The notes beneath the pieces are model-generated. The model saw only the letters and a program-made list of their open reading frames with translations. It was not told the origin of the DNA and searched no databases. Positions 1 through 13,378 of a DNA stretch of 64,000 nucleotides are shown here, piece by piece (position 1 is the stretch's first letter; each line of letters opens with the position of its first letter). The DNA lies in assembly GCF_010183535.1 (NCBI RefSeq), contig NC_071330.1:5933717-5997716 (forward strand). Reading direction: 5' to 3'. The position numbers and the translations under genes are program-made. The stretch comes from Caenorhabditis remanei. Taxonomy: Eukaryota > Nematoda > Chromadorea > Rhabditida > Rhabditidae.

Positions 1-1
1 G

Positions 2-515
2 ACACATTTCAATTTGGTGCTCATGGCAAAAGTATACATGATGACTAACAACACGGAAAGCTCGGAGAAGTTGCTCAATGAGGCCGCAAAGATCAAAACG
101 AGATACTTGGTACCGAGTAGATATCTTCAGACTGCGTGAGTGTCTTGTTTGAAGGAATCGCAAACATAGAATGAGTTTCAGTGACCTCCATGTGCATAAA
201 CCAGAAGCCGAACGCCTCCGTCTGACTACTGCAAGTGCCGATGCAGCTATTTCTGTTGATCCATACAATTTCTCTGCTCACGTACTTCATCTTTTGGGGA
301 CTAATGGACCGGAGCCAATGATTAAAAAGTAAGCGAGCGTTGATTGTCTGCACCTTCCCATCTTCTAATTTTACAGAGAAAACTACGAAAGAGCAATGGA
401 GTCGATCAGAAAAGCCGCCCTTTTCGCACCACCACGAGAACTTTTGATGTTAAAACGAATGATTCCACTGATGAACGCTAAAAAGCGTGCCGCCGAAATG
501 CTCGATATGTATTAA
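2..515 (+). CDS. 3' end of a TPR-like helical repeat protein (partial)
   Basis: Three exons can be followed: 2-135, 182-328 and 377-515, ending in TAA at 513-515. Their phases agree (GC|T and AA|A split codons), donors are GTGAGT and GTAAGC, and acceptors are TTTCAG and TTTACAG. The frame is open to the window edge, so the N-terminus lies outside. The visible 140 or so residues are helical; a stretch around VDPYNFSAH followed by a second helix pair (ENYERAMESIRKA) resembles tetratricopeptide repeats, and the last 40 residues loosely recall the C-terminus of TOM70. That family assignment is a guess. The gene converges on sma-2, or lies inside an intron of it, because the sma-2 MH2 exons are not seen between the two. 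Confidence 0.6.
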
Positions 516-741
516 TTTTGTTTAGTAAATCATAGATAGATTCGACTACTTTTTGTTTTTTGTTTCCTTTTATGCCTTTTTCCTGTTTCGGACGGGTGAT
601 TCACCTTTCCGTTATCTTTCTTTTGCTATCCCCTACCTTCCGCTCACTGTGTTGTTCCCCCATATGACTGATCATCTCATAAAATTATAATTTTTTTAAC
701 TCAAGGATCGTTTCTGCATTTCCATATTAGTTCTGTACTCA

Positions 742-2234
<1,493 letters not shown>

Positions 2235-3323
2235 CTTGATCTCTAGAATGTCCGAGTAATTAGGTAGATAGACAATGGATTCCTTTTCTTTTTCAAAATA
2301 ACCTGTAGCACTTTCTTTTCTTCACAATTATTTTCTACATTCTCTCCATCTCTTATACCTCTCTAATTTGCGTATTATCTCACTTTTCCCTATTTTCTTA
2401 GCTTCACGAGTCCATCATCACCAGTTGAACTGTCTAGAGTCATCACAACAGCTGCGTCTCTTCTATCGCCACTGATCCATCTCACTCAGATGTGTTTCCG
2501 ACAGTCAACTTGTGCGCCCCGTTATCGTCGCCCCGTTTATTAGCCCTGCGAAATAGCATTGCACCTTGTGGAGACGCAGAAAAATTTGATGAAAATAGTA
2601 TAGAAGGAGGAGAGAAGATAGAGAATAAGATGAGCGACAGGATGGAGCCGTTAGAACGAGGGGAGTTAATGGAATTCATTTATTCATGGGCACGGTCCGC
2701 AGATCTGTTTGAAAAGGGACCAGGTGGAGGAGGGAAGGGATTCTGATTTTTCGGAAAGATGAAATGGAGAACCGGTCAGAAGAAGGAAGAGAGAACAGAG
2801 ATCAGTTTTCCTTAACGACTGGTCAGCTTGCTATGTGCTGACTTTAGAGGGCAGGTGAACCCAGTCAGACTTAGAATGCGAGAATAACAAGATAGGAAAG
2901 GTTGACAGGTTTATTCAATATGGTGAATGGGACGTGAGGATACTTTAGTTTCCTTGAATTCTTGGTAAGCCAGATCATCGGTGGAGCCACGGTAGAGATC
3001 CCGATTGGTGGAGCTTCCAATAGTTGATTGACTGTCCGAGAGAGCAAGAGTCCAAGAGTAGAGCCACGAAGGTCGAAGAAAGAGTGGTTGAACTGACGAT
3101 TCCGTTTCCTTATATGCAGCAAATCGAGGGCGATCGTTATCTTGGGGTCGGCACAATCAGAGGTCAGGGCACGCAAGTAGTCGACGATAGTTGTTGAGCA
3201 TTTCCTCGGGAAGGTCACGTAACACGTATTGAATTCATTGTCAAAACCATTTCTTATAGCCATTTTGGTTAGATATTTGTGAATCTAACAGACGCCATAG
3301 AGTTGTTAGGCTGGTTATTGAAG

Positions 3324-3355
3324 GTCGTGAATTAATGGCTAGTTAATTCCACGAC
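3324..3355. repeat. Short palindrome, copy 1
   Basis: Inverted repeat reading GTCGTGAATTAA, a 7-base spacer, then TTAATTCCACGAC. A second copy in the same orientation lies at 3748-3778. Two like-oriented copies 424 bp apart suggest ends of an inserted unit. Confidence 0.6.
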
Positions 3356-3747
3356 ACTGGGGGGCCACGAGAAGAACTCTGTGGCGGCTCCCAAAATGCT
3401 GTGATTTCGTGTAGAAGCAGTTGCTGCTATGAATGTGTACGAATCATGAGTACAAGTGTTGATCGTAGTTTGTAACTGATTGCTCGAGTGGTTTGAGCTG
3501 ATCCCTCAGTTGTAGTGAGATAAGGTATGTGGGTTTGGAAGTTTGTGAAACTGAAATAGTTGTGAGGGAGCTTGGTGAGCTATCTTCATTAATCATGGTT
3601 TGCTGTTGCTGTGAGTAGTGTCTACAATAGATTTTATAATTGTAGGACAGCATAGATATGTTATCGTGTGATAGTTATCCGAAATTGTGGTCTAGTGTGG
3701 ACTGTGACAATTCTTGTGAGCCCGTGTGGCTTTGGTGATTTAGGTAG

Positions 3748-3778
3748 GTCGTGAATTAAGACCTATTAATTCCGCGAC
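3748..3778. repeat. Short palindrome, copy 2
   Basis: GTCGTGAATTAA, a 7-base spacer, then TAATTCCGCGAC; the same motif and orientation as the copy at 3324-3355, with a different loop. Confidence 0.6.
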
Positions 3779-4437
3779 ATGCTATTTGTAAATTACAGTT
3801 GTTATTTGAAAAGTATTCAATGATAAAAAATTGTTCACTCCGATTTTTTCAGTTTTTCTAACTTCATAGAAATGAGTTTCTAAAATTCTAATTTCTTTTT
3901 TCGAAATTCATATTGTTTTACATAAATCTAGAGACATACTGAGAATCGTAACTTCATTTTGGCGTCTTGAAGTGGAAATACTTTTTGTTCGAATGATGTG
4001 CGACTACCGTAACCCGTACAACCTGAGTTTATTCAGACATGTGAATCTTCCCTCATAATTGCAATTATTGCTCTTCTCAACTTCCTTTCCCAAAAAATTT
4101 AGTTTTCTTTTTTTCCAAGCAGTTGTTTCCAAAAAGTCAAATGACGGTGCCACCCATCACCTAGAAACAAAACCAACACATTCACATATTTGTTATGCAT
4201 TCCCCTCCTCGTTGTCCTTTTTCGATGCGCTTTTCCCCTACATTTGAACGTGGCTTCGTCCTCTCTTCTTCTCTTAAAAACGACGGGAAAATAGGCAAAC
4301 AAACCTATAATCGTAGTGGACACACCCGACGACAGAGACGCCCCATCGTTATCTCTTCTCTACACTTTTTGAAATATTTATAATTTTTCTCAATTTTCAG
4401 AAATCAAATAATTATTTTGAATATTTATTTCTCCACT

Positions 4438-4444
4438 TTTTCAG
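4438..4444 (+). promoter_or_regulatory. Probable SL trans-splice acceptor of ugtp-1
   Basis: A T-rich tract ending TTTTTCAG lies 20 bases upstream of the ugtp-1 ATG (4465), with no obvious upstream donor. This is the usual form of a Caenorhabditis outron acceptor. Inferred from position only. Confidence 0.5.
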
Positions 4445-4464
4445 CGACAGTACCATCAACTTCG

Positions 4465-7400
4465 ATGAAATTCCAAAATGTACATATTGCACACACTGAT
4501 GAGGAAGATAAGGAGAAGTTGCTACCGTTGAATAAAGATGATCTCAAAGATGAGAAAGGTAAGAATTTTGGATAATGGAATGAACAGAAAAGCAGAGCAA
4601 ATTTATCACAAATAGATTATAGAAAGGCGTGGATTTAATGTTCAAATTATGGAATCGAGTAGTTAGAATACGTTTTTCCGTTCCATTCAGTCCTCTTTCC
4701 AGTTCCATAAATAGCCACACAATCATCAGACAAGCTCAGAGTCAGACTTTCATATGGATCAATTTTACTGTAAATCTGGTAGCATGTTCCTCGTCCACAA
4801 ACTCTTTCGAAGTCACCACAGAATCCGGCTCTGAAAAACATTCATCTTTCTTTCGAATTTGCTGTATTTCCACTAACGCTTCCTCCTCGAAATTATTATC
4901 CCATGGTCTCAATTCCAAACCACGTGTGATTACTGATTCATCGTATTTTCTATTCGACCATAGTAGAGCTCTCTTGAAATTCCCAACACCTTTTCCACTG
5001 ACCCAATTCTGAAAATTACTAAGATTTGTGGAGGCCTGTGACCGTTTCAGAATGCCTTGATATATTGATTAATTCCATCTTCAGTGACATTTACACAATC
5101 GAAACTAATATTATTGGCTTTCAAATGGAGAAATTGTTCATCAGTGAACGCAGCTCGACACCAGAAATAAAACTCAGGTGTCAGCATGATCTGAAATGTT
5201 TGGATTGAAACATCCGAAAAGTTTTTTGAAACTCCCACCTGTGGAGCATTGAGAAATTCAGTTGGTATTGTCCAGGTATCACGATTATCAAAATTAGTGA
5301 GAAGTTGAAGATCTACAAGTTGATCAGGAACTCTCTGAAACCACCAACGGAACATCTCCACGTCATCAGCAGCAATACGAATACTTTTGCACCGTGGCAA
5401 GAACTTGATTTGACTTATTTCAAATGGATAGTTTTTCATCTCGATTGTTAGATGTTTCATCTCATAATTTCCTTTTCTCATCCATTTCTCCCCAAACTTG
5501 ACAGCTTCTTCGTAGTAATTGCATGATTTCAAAATCAAATTCCTGCTTTCCGGACGTTTTCTTGGAACATATTGAGTCCATCGAACTTCAGTGTCGTCTC
5601 CAAGTTGGGAAAAGATCAATTCGAATAGTTTTCCAGAATTGAAGTCGTGATGGAACTGAACACGAACTACCACGTTATCCTGAAATGTTGATGAATATGT
5701 TTTATCGAGTGAAGTTAAGTGAATACTCACGAATGGTTCCATACTCAGAGAGTAATGATGTGTCTCGTTGTCAATCATTTCAACACTGTAAACCTCCACC
5801 GGTGTCTTCTTGACTGCCTCGTAATCTGCTCTCGAGCATCTCTCCAATTTACACCTTGATGGATAATCCAAATATTTGACTATTTCTATTTTGCAATCTT
5901 CATTCAGAAGTGGCCAATGTTGGAATCCACCAATTAATTTGAGCAATGAATCAATGTCTTTCTTGGTTGCTGCTTTATTCGGATTTAGAATTCCAACATT
6001 CTCGTGTTCAATATCATCCAAAAATTCACCGAAGATGTTGAATTCGAGTTTACATTCGTCTTCTTCTTTTGGCTCTTCTGCAGGAGTAGATGACATATTG
6101 ACTCACGAGTCTACAATTTTGATGGTTAAAATGGCGACGAGAAGAGCGGGAGAAAACAATTAAGGTTAACGGCGAAGATACTTGTTTTAGAAGAAGACTT
6201 TCCTAGTCCACAACATAAAAACTAGGCTGTGAGAATTTTTGTGATCTAGAGATATAATAAAATGAAGTTTTATATGCCACGAGGCGAAGAATAGCATTAT
6301 GATGTATTGCACAATCCATCCGTTATTTCAAGCAAAAAAATCATTTTTCTAATAATCAACTTTCTAACTGATAAGTTCAATAAATAACTTCGAAATAGTA
6401 GTGAAGCTTACACGATACGCGGAAAAGGTTTTTATAAGAAACTGAAAACTGAAATGAAAAGGAAAATGTGTTCAAAAAACCAATTCTCGTTTGAGAGAGG
6501 TTAGAGAAATGAAGAAATAGTCATTGAGAAGGGAAGAGGAGAGTGTTTCTTTGGTCGGCATTCGTTGAACTTGTGAACTCTGAAAACCGTGATTTGTGCA
6601 TCATTTATAGAATAGGAAATGATGTGATTGAGGAATCAGGATACAAGATATACAGACAAAAACCTTATAAAAATCACGATTCACATTTATTACAAGTTTG
6701 ACTGCTAATTGGAAATCGAACATGATTCAGTTTCTATTTCTGATGTGGTGTCTCTGTATCACAACATTTCTACGAGACGCTACCCAAGTTTTAGTGATTT
6801 GACGAGTGACTCCAAAAGTCACAAGTTATCGAGATCGGTTATAAATTTTTAAAAATTGGAAACAATACGTGTTATTCGAAAGCAAACACAAAATCTAGCT
6901 TCATCCATGTTTCGAAAAAATCAAGCAATGAGATTCTAAGGAATTGAATAATAAGTATAAATCCTTCCATCATATTCCATCTTTTTCCCAGTTCCATAAA
7001 TAGACACACGAACTGCAGATAAGGACAAAGTAAGACTTTCATATGGATTGATTGCACTAGAAATCTGATAGCACGTTCCTCGTCCACAGACTCTTTCGAA
7101 GTCATCACAGAATCCGGCTCTGAAAATTCTTCTTTTTTCGATTTTTCGATAGACCAACTAACGCCTCCGTTTTGAAATCAGTATCCCATGGTCTCAATTC
7201 CAATCCACGTGTGATTGCTGATTGATCCCAATCTCTAATTGACCACAGCACGGCTTGCTTAAAATTTTCAACACCTTTTCCACTAACCCATTTCTGAAAG
7301 GAACTCATTTTTATGGAGATAAGTTTTAGTTCTAAAATACCTTGATATATTGATTAATTCCATCCTCAGTGACATTTACACAATCGAAACTAAATTTACT

Positions 7401-10118
7401 AGCTTTCAAATTGAGAAATTGTTCATCTGTGAAAGCAGCTCGACACCAGAAATAAAACTCAGGAGTCAGCATAATCTGAAATGTTTGGATGGAAACATCC
7501 GAAAAGTTTTTGAAACTCCCACCTGTGGAGCATTGAGAAATTCAGTTGGTATTGTCCAGGTATCACGATTATCAAAATTAGTCGAAAGTTGAAGATCTAC
7601 GAGTTGATCAGGAACTTTCTGAAACCACCAACGGAACGTCTCTACGTGATCAGCAGCAATTCGAATACTTTTGCACCGTGGCAAGAACTTGATTTGACTT
7701 ATTTCAACTGGATAGTTAATCATTTCAATTGTGACACGCTTCATCTCATAATTTCCTTTTTTCATCCATTTCTCTCCAAACTTGACAGCTTCTTCGTAGT
7801 AATTGCATGATTTCAAAATCAAATTCCTGCTTTTCGGACGTATTTTCGAAACATATTGTAGCCATCGAACTTCAGTGTCGTCTCCAAGTTGAGAGAAGAT
7901 AAATTCGAATAGTTTTCCAGAATTGAAGTCGTGATGGAACTGGACACGAACTGTCACGGTATCCTGAAAATTGTTTTTGGCACTTTGCAAATTCCTTAAT
8001 TCTGAATTCTCACGAATTCTTCGACACAAAGTGTGTAAGGATCTTTCTCGTTGTCAAATAATTCAACACTGTACACCTCCACCGGTGTTTTCTTGACTGC
8101 TTCGTAATCTGCTCTCGAGCATCTCTCCAATTTACACCTTGATGGATAATCCAAATATTTGACTACTTCTATTTTGCAATCTTCATTCAGAAGTGGCCAA
8201 TGTTGGAATCCACCAATTAATTTGAGCAATGAATCAATGTCTTTCTTGGTTGCTGGTTTATTCGGATTTAGAATTCCAACATTTTCGTGTTCAATATCAT
8301 CCAAAAATTCACCGAAGATGTTGAATTCGAGTTTACATTCGTCTTCTTCTTCTTTTGGTTCTTCTGCAGGAGTAGATGACATTTTCTTATATTAAATAGT
8401 CTGTAATTAATTTTTCTGTCGAAAAATTTCAGCAGATGAGAAAACGTCAGACTGATTTTAGGAACGATTTCAAGTCCACGGATCGGAAATCTCGGTTGTT
8501 AGCTCTTTTCGTGAATAACTTTCGCTAACATTTGAAAACATCAGTTTTATATATCATGAGGGGGAAAAGAGATGCTGTTACCAGATTTAAGCAACAAAAA
8601 AACTTTCCGAAAAACTAAAACTGAAATGAGAATATAATAGATTGTGAAAAACCGATTCTCGTTTGAGAGACGTTAGGGAAATAAAGAAATAGTCATGAAG
8701 AGAAGGGGATGCGTGTTTCTTTGGTCGGCATTCGCGGAACTGGACCTAAGAACTCGGAAACTGTGTTTGAGACATCATGACACACAGAAATACAGACAGC
8801 AATCTAAAACAAATCACAATCCGAAAACTGTACCAAGTTATTCAGAAATCACTTCTCGTCCAAGTGTCGCTTTCAAATGCTACGTGATTGCCAGTATGAC
8901 ATTCATTTGGACGGCTTATACGCTGACAATCAAATCTTCAAAGACTGATGTGCCACAGGATATGGTGAGTTTCTAGAAGTTAAAATATTTATTAGAACCT
9001 ATGGAAGCACCAGTTTTCATAAGGAAAACTGTACAAATAGTAGTTAAACAACCACGAATATATCATGTATCGGTCAGATGTACTCTTCAACTTCTGTCGT
9101 GTTATGTGCTGAACTTCTGAAACTTCTAATCACTTTTGCCATGTTTCACAAGGAATGCGAATTCGACAACCAGCGATTTTCAGAGGTATCCTATTTATCT
9201 GTTTATGAAGCAAAATCTTCAATTCAAATTTCAGCAAGTCAACCGATACTTTATAAATGCACCAAAAGAGCTGTTGAAAATGAGTGTTCCCTCTTTCGCT
9301 TATGCTCTTCAGAATAATTTGGATTTTTTGGCTTTATCGAATTTGGATGCTGGTGTTTATCAGGTAACGAGACGAATGCTTTTGAGTTGATCGACTTCTC
9401 GATTTTCCAGGTAACAACTCAATTGAAAGTAGTTTCCACTGCTCTCTTTATGATGCTTTTCCTCGGTCGAAAATTCTCAGCCCGTCGCTGGATGGCTATT
9501 TCTCTTTTGATGTTCGGAGTTGCTTTCGTTCAAATGAACAATACTCCCGCATCAGAAGCGAATAAAAAAAGAGAGTCCGCTGAAAATTATATTGTTGGAT
9601 TGTCCGCTGTATTGGCAACATGTGTGACTGCTGGATTCGCTGGTGTCTACTTCGAGAAGATGCTGAAAGATGGAGGAAGTACACCGTTTTGGGTTAGAAA
9701 TATGCAAATGTACAGTTGTGGAGTGGTGAGTGAGCTGGATTACTGTAGCAGATTACTTTAATTGAAACTTAACTCGAAGTATTTTCTCAATTAGATAAAC
9801 GTTTTTGTTTTACAGATCAGTGCCTCAATCGCATGCCTCACTGACTATAACAGAATTATGGAAAAGGGATTTTTCTACGGATACACTGAAAAAGTGTACG
9901 CAGTTGTGGTTCTTCTCGGAGTCGGTGGTCTCTACATTTCTCTTGTTATGAGATATCTCGATAATCTATACAAATCAATGGCCTCTGCTGTCTCCATCAT
10001 TCTTGTCGTTGTTCTTTCATTGTTAATTTTCGACAATGTCTTCGTTGGAAGTTACTTCGTTCTTGGAACTATTTGTGTTGTTCTTGCCGTTCTTCTGTAT
10101 AATTCTGTGAACGAATAG
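4465..10118 (+). CDS. ugtp-1: UDP-galactose/nucleotide-sugar transporter (SLC35A family)
   Basis: Golgi membrane antiporter importing UDP-sugars for glycosylation. Exons: 4465-4558, 8846-8964, 9078-9185, 9235-9363, 9411-9725 and 9816-10118; all phases agree and give about 355 residues. The first exon supplies a hydrophilic cytosolic N-terminus (MKFQNVHIAH, many acidic residues). Later exons carry the multi-helix nucleotide-sugar transporter fold with the family signatures QNNLDFLALSNLDAG, YQVTTQLKVVSTALF, GRKFSARRWMA, GFAGVYFEKMLKD and YLDNLYKSMASAVSI, and a C-terminus ending YNSVNE. The sequence closely matches what I recall of C. elegans ugtp-1 (ZK370.7). Intron 1 (4559-8845) is about 4.3 kb and contains two opposite-strand F-box genes; the other introns are 47-113 bp. 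The choice of AG at 8844-8845 rests on phase, since nearby AGs are out of frame. Confidence 0.9.
4647..6096 (-). CDS. F-box protein with nematode F-box-associated domain, copy A
   Basis: Predicted substrate-recognition subunit of an SCF ubiquitin ligase. Exons: 6096-5731, 5679-5239, 5190-5056, 5008-4878 and 4830-4647 (418 residues if all are joined). Residues about 62-105 are F-box-like (PLLNEDCKIEIVKYLDYPSR, LERCSRADYEAV). The middle has the beta/alpha pattern of Caenorhabditis F-box-associated regions, and the C-terminus ends in a short tail (GTGKRTEWNGKTYSNYSIP) like that of DUF3557-type proteins; the exact family is uncertain. The third intron begins AAG|GCATTC, a GC donor where copy B has GTATTT. 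If this intron is retained, translation stops at TGA 5047-5049 after about 316 residues. The gene lies wholly inside ugtp-1 intron 1 on the opposite strand. Confidence 0.8.
6925..8770. repeat. Tandem segmental duplication carrying the F-box genes
   Basis: About 1.9 kb here is closely similar to about 4640-6600. The likeness goes beyond the coding exons: upstream flanks at 6486-6565 and 8648-8735 share runs such as TCTCGTTTGAGAGA and TTTCTTTGGTCGGCATTCG. The duplication ends a few tens of bases before the ugtp-1 exon 2 acceptor, so the host gene's splice site was left intact. Confidence 0.75.
6936..8382 (-). CDS. F-box protein with nematode F-box-associated domain, copy B
   Basis: Tandem paralogue of copy A with identical exon structure and exon lengths after the first: 8382-8014, 7963-7523, 7475-7341, 7293-7163 and 7119-6936, giving 419 residues with one extra Glu in the acidic N-terminus. 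All introns have GT donors, including AAG|GTATTT at the intron that is GC in copy A, so this copy should be fully functional. It has the same F-box-like stretch (residues about 62-106) and C-terminal tail (YYSIP). Most changes are substitutions. It is nested antisense in ugtp-1 intron 1. F-box genes in this genus duplicate quickly, and the target protein cannot be predicted. Confidence 0.82.
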
Positions 10119-13100
10119 GTCATTTCATGTTTATTCTCTTCTTTCCCCCTTGCTTATTCATCTCCGGGTACTACTAACTTTTTCTGTGTTTTAACCAAAA
10201 AAGCTTTAAAACCGATGTACTTTTAATTTTTACCTTCGAATTTCTAGGGGTCTATTTATTTTTGCATTTCCTTCTTTTCCTTGTGAATTATGTAGTTCCT
10301 GATTAAAAATTGGCTATACTTCAATTACGTTTACAGAAACCTCACAATAGATGCTTCTGGAATCAGAAAATTTGTAAACTTTCACAGTAATACGTGAGCA
10401 TCACGTGAGTTGCTCACCGGCTCACTCAACATTCATTCTTGTTTCCCTAATCCCATTTCATTCAGGTGACATGACGTGCCATTCGAGGATGCAAAAAGAT
10501 TAGAAGCTGCCCTTCTTTTCTTCTTTTCTTCTCTCAGTTTTACACACTCTCTGCTCCTTTTGGTCACGTGAATATACTCTATTTCTCAGAATAGAGAAGC
10601 ACGCCTCCTTTCTTTTGGAGAGAGTAGTGGTCAGATGCAGAGACCACTCACTCTTTGGTTTCTTCTTTTCCTTTTCTCGTTTCTATTTGGGTATTACTCC
10701 GAGAGTCCAGCGAAAACTGGTAGTTTCTTTCATTGCAATTCCCAAGCGATCCTCGATAGCGGACATCGATAAAATGAAATGGTAGCTTTTTTCAAAAGAA
10801 GAGCCGAGAGAGCCCTCGAGTGTAATTCTGTCATCTTCGCTTCTGATTCTATACTCTATTGTCATCTGAGTCTGGTCACTAACTGATCAAAAAATCCTAT
10901 AGTCCAAAGGAAGCAAGTTCCAAATCAAACTGCCCACAAATTTCTGCATCGTCCCAATGACTAACTAACGAACATTGCTAGAAATCATGAAAAGGCATGA
11001 AGTCAGTTGAAATCGAATCGAAATGTTTACACATATTTCTGGTCAAAGGTCTAAAAAGTGTCTCTCCGACTTCTGAAGTGAGAACCCCTCGAGTGGATCC
11101 AGAAAAATAGAAGACAGTATTGTGGTAAACGTGGCGAACCGAAACCAACGCAAACACTACCAAGTGATTTGCATTCATCTTAAATCAGGCCAATATTTTA
11201 ACATGCTCAATCAACAAGTCAGAGTAACTGATAACACTTTATCATTAAAAGTTACTACTTTATTGACTTGAACCAGACAGTATTTATGCTCCATCAACTC
11301 CCAAATAATACATTTTTATTCAATACTCTGTTTCATAATTAACTTCTCAAACATGCTCAAGTTGGAGTCCTTTCCACATTCCAATTCATAAACAAATTCC
11401 AGAAATATTATACAATATCTTCTGTTGAATTCCAGTCCTCTCCATTTTCTAAAGTTTAGTTCCAATCATGTATTATACATTCAAGTCCATCAGGTCTATG
11501 TAAACGTTGACCGAAAACCTGTTCCCAGAGTGGACGCTTTAGGTATAACCGAGAGGAAATTGCAACCTCCATTTAGAACGATTCCGGTCCTCTCGCCTTA
11601 CCACCCTGTACGCGTTCGGTAGGGTGACAGATGGTTATTTTATTGTACTCTGTGGGATTAGAAACAGCTGTTTCTGTCCTTTTATAATTACAGTATAGTC
11701 TGAGATCCACAAGGCCATGGACTAATTAGAGGAAAATGTATTTTAAATAGCTCGGTTTGTCTATACTGAATGGCTTACTTCATCCTTCTCCATTATTTAG
11801 TTTAATCAAGATTGCTCGTTGAACACATTTTTTGTGAATAAAACCATATACAGTCTATCTATTCGAAATATTGGAAAAAACGGCTTTTTTCTTTTTTGTT
11901 GTTCTCTTTCGAGAAAACATCAAACTAGATTCCTGACCAACCGTTTTTTCTTTGGCTAAATCGGGCGAATGAAACTAAATTTCTGTGTGAGCAAACAGAA
12001 TGAACGCTTTGCAATCTTCGCTCCATTTATTGTAAAGTGCTATAATATTTGGATGTCTTTATTGTCAAGTTACGGTGTAACAGTTCTTGTGTAAACCGCA
12101 TGCCGGTCAGTTTTTGAGTAGGCAGTAGTGAATATAATATCAATTCGTCAAAGCTCTGAAGACAAAAGGAAGCCGCGTTCGGTTACTGTAGGAGGTTACT
12201 GTAGCTGACGTTTCTGTTGTACCGCGTGAAACTGTTTTCTCTGAATTTTCTTGGCTCTGATGTCAAAATTTTGATAGCGAATTCATTTTTTTTGTTGAGA
12301 TTAAAAATCATGCTCATCCCAGTTTAATCCGGATTCGAAATTTCGTTTTTTTTTCCCAAAACGATTTTCGACGTAATGTCAAACTTTGAGATGATAGAAG
12401 TTGAATTTGTCTGAAAACTCATTGAAACGTTGATTCTTGAAACTGGGCCCTTATTATTCTTCCGATCGGCCATTCGGTACTTGAAAGAAATTAGAAATGA
12501 GAATCTCGAAGGCATACATAGTGGGGTCATCTCTCCAAACACAAGGTTGTAAATGAGCAGATGCTACTATATGAGTTGACCTATAGTCTTCTCATTCACA
12601 TTGATTCTCGAATAGTATCTCTCTCAACCATCTCTAAATTCTCATTCACCCTTCATTTCCATCGAGACATTTCTAACCTCGTCGAAATGGAAAGAAATTT
12701 AACAATAGATTTTAATTACTTTCACTTCGAGAAGTTCATTCAAATAGCCAGTTTTTTTCAAGGTTACACATTCACTTAATAGTCTTTCGATCCGTCGGAA
12801 ATGCAACATTTTCTTCAAGAGTTACACGAATTCAATGATAAATCGAATACTGTTTTTAGCTTCGAATCCCATCTATTTTGATATATTCTGTTCCGGTGTC
12901 TTTTTCTGATCGCTCACGGTGATTGTGTTCATATGATATGTATGTTATGTAAAATAATGGAAAATCAACATACATCAAATCGAAAGCCAATAACAAAATA
13001 TGTGTCAACGTTCCATCATCGATATTTTTCGTACTGTATGATATTTTTCCTGATTCTTTCACTCGTTTTGCAACATTCCGAATAGAAGCAACTGGTTTAT

Positions 13101-13378
13101 CGAATGGAAAATGCCCTTTCATCCATCCAGTAGATTTTACTCTCTCTCCATCCTCCACACTCTCATTTCCTTTCTTCATCACGCGATCCGGAACAAAAGT
13201 TTCCGTCAGTTGTTCCCATCTTTTTTCGCGGTATTTCTTCGAAAAAATCGAATGAAAAACTGGATAACCGAGTGACATTTAGAATCTTATCTTTCTTTTT
13301 TTCATCCTAACTCACTTTCAAATCTTTTCGTTTTCTTCTTCTTCTTCTATCATAATTTCTCTATATTTTCAGGTAATA
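10119..13378. other. Intergenic region downstream of ugtp-1
   Basis: About 3.3 kb with no coding exon I can support. It contains the ugtp-1 3' UTR, pyrimidine-rich tracts near 10500-10680, a short inverted repeat CACCCT/AGGGTG near 11606-11634, and AT-rich sequence. Its distal part is presumably the promoter and outron of the gag-like gene. Confidence 0.5.

Larger units (their letters stand above)
2235..4437. other. sma-2/ugtp-1 divergent intergenic region
   Basis: About 2.2 kb between the sma-2 start and the ugtp-1 trans-splice site, presumably holding both promoters. Bases 2840-3780 are less AT-rich than their surroundings and contain overlapping minus-strand reading frames (2871-3263 and 2911-3156) that seem to shift frame against one another. 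They may be a decayed mobile-element ORF; I could not identify it. Two copies of a short palindrome lie inside this stretch. From 3780 to 4437 I see only AT-rich sequence. Confidence 0.4.

Noticed and set aside
8695..8845. In-frame upstream extension of ugtp-1 exon 2 as an alternative start
   Set aside because: It lies in the duplicated F-box upstream flank. The first coding exon at 4465-4558 and the TTATTCAG acceptor at 8845 give a phase-correct protein, so the extension is intronic.
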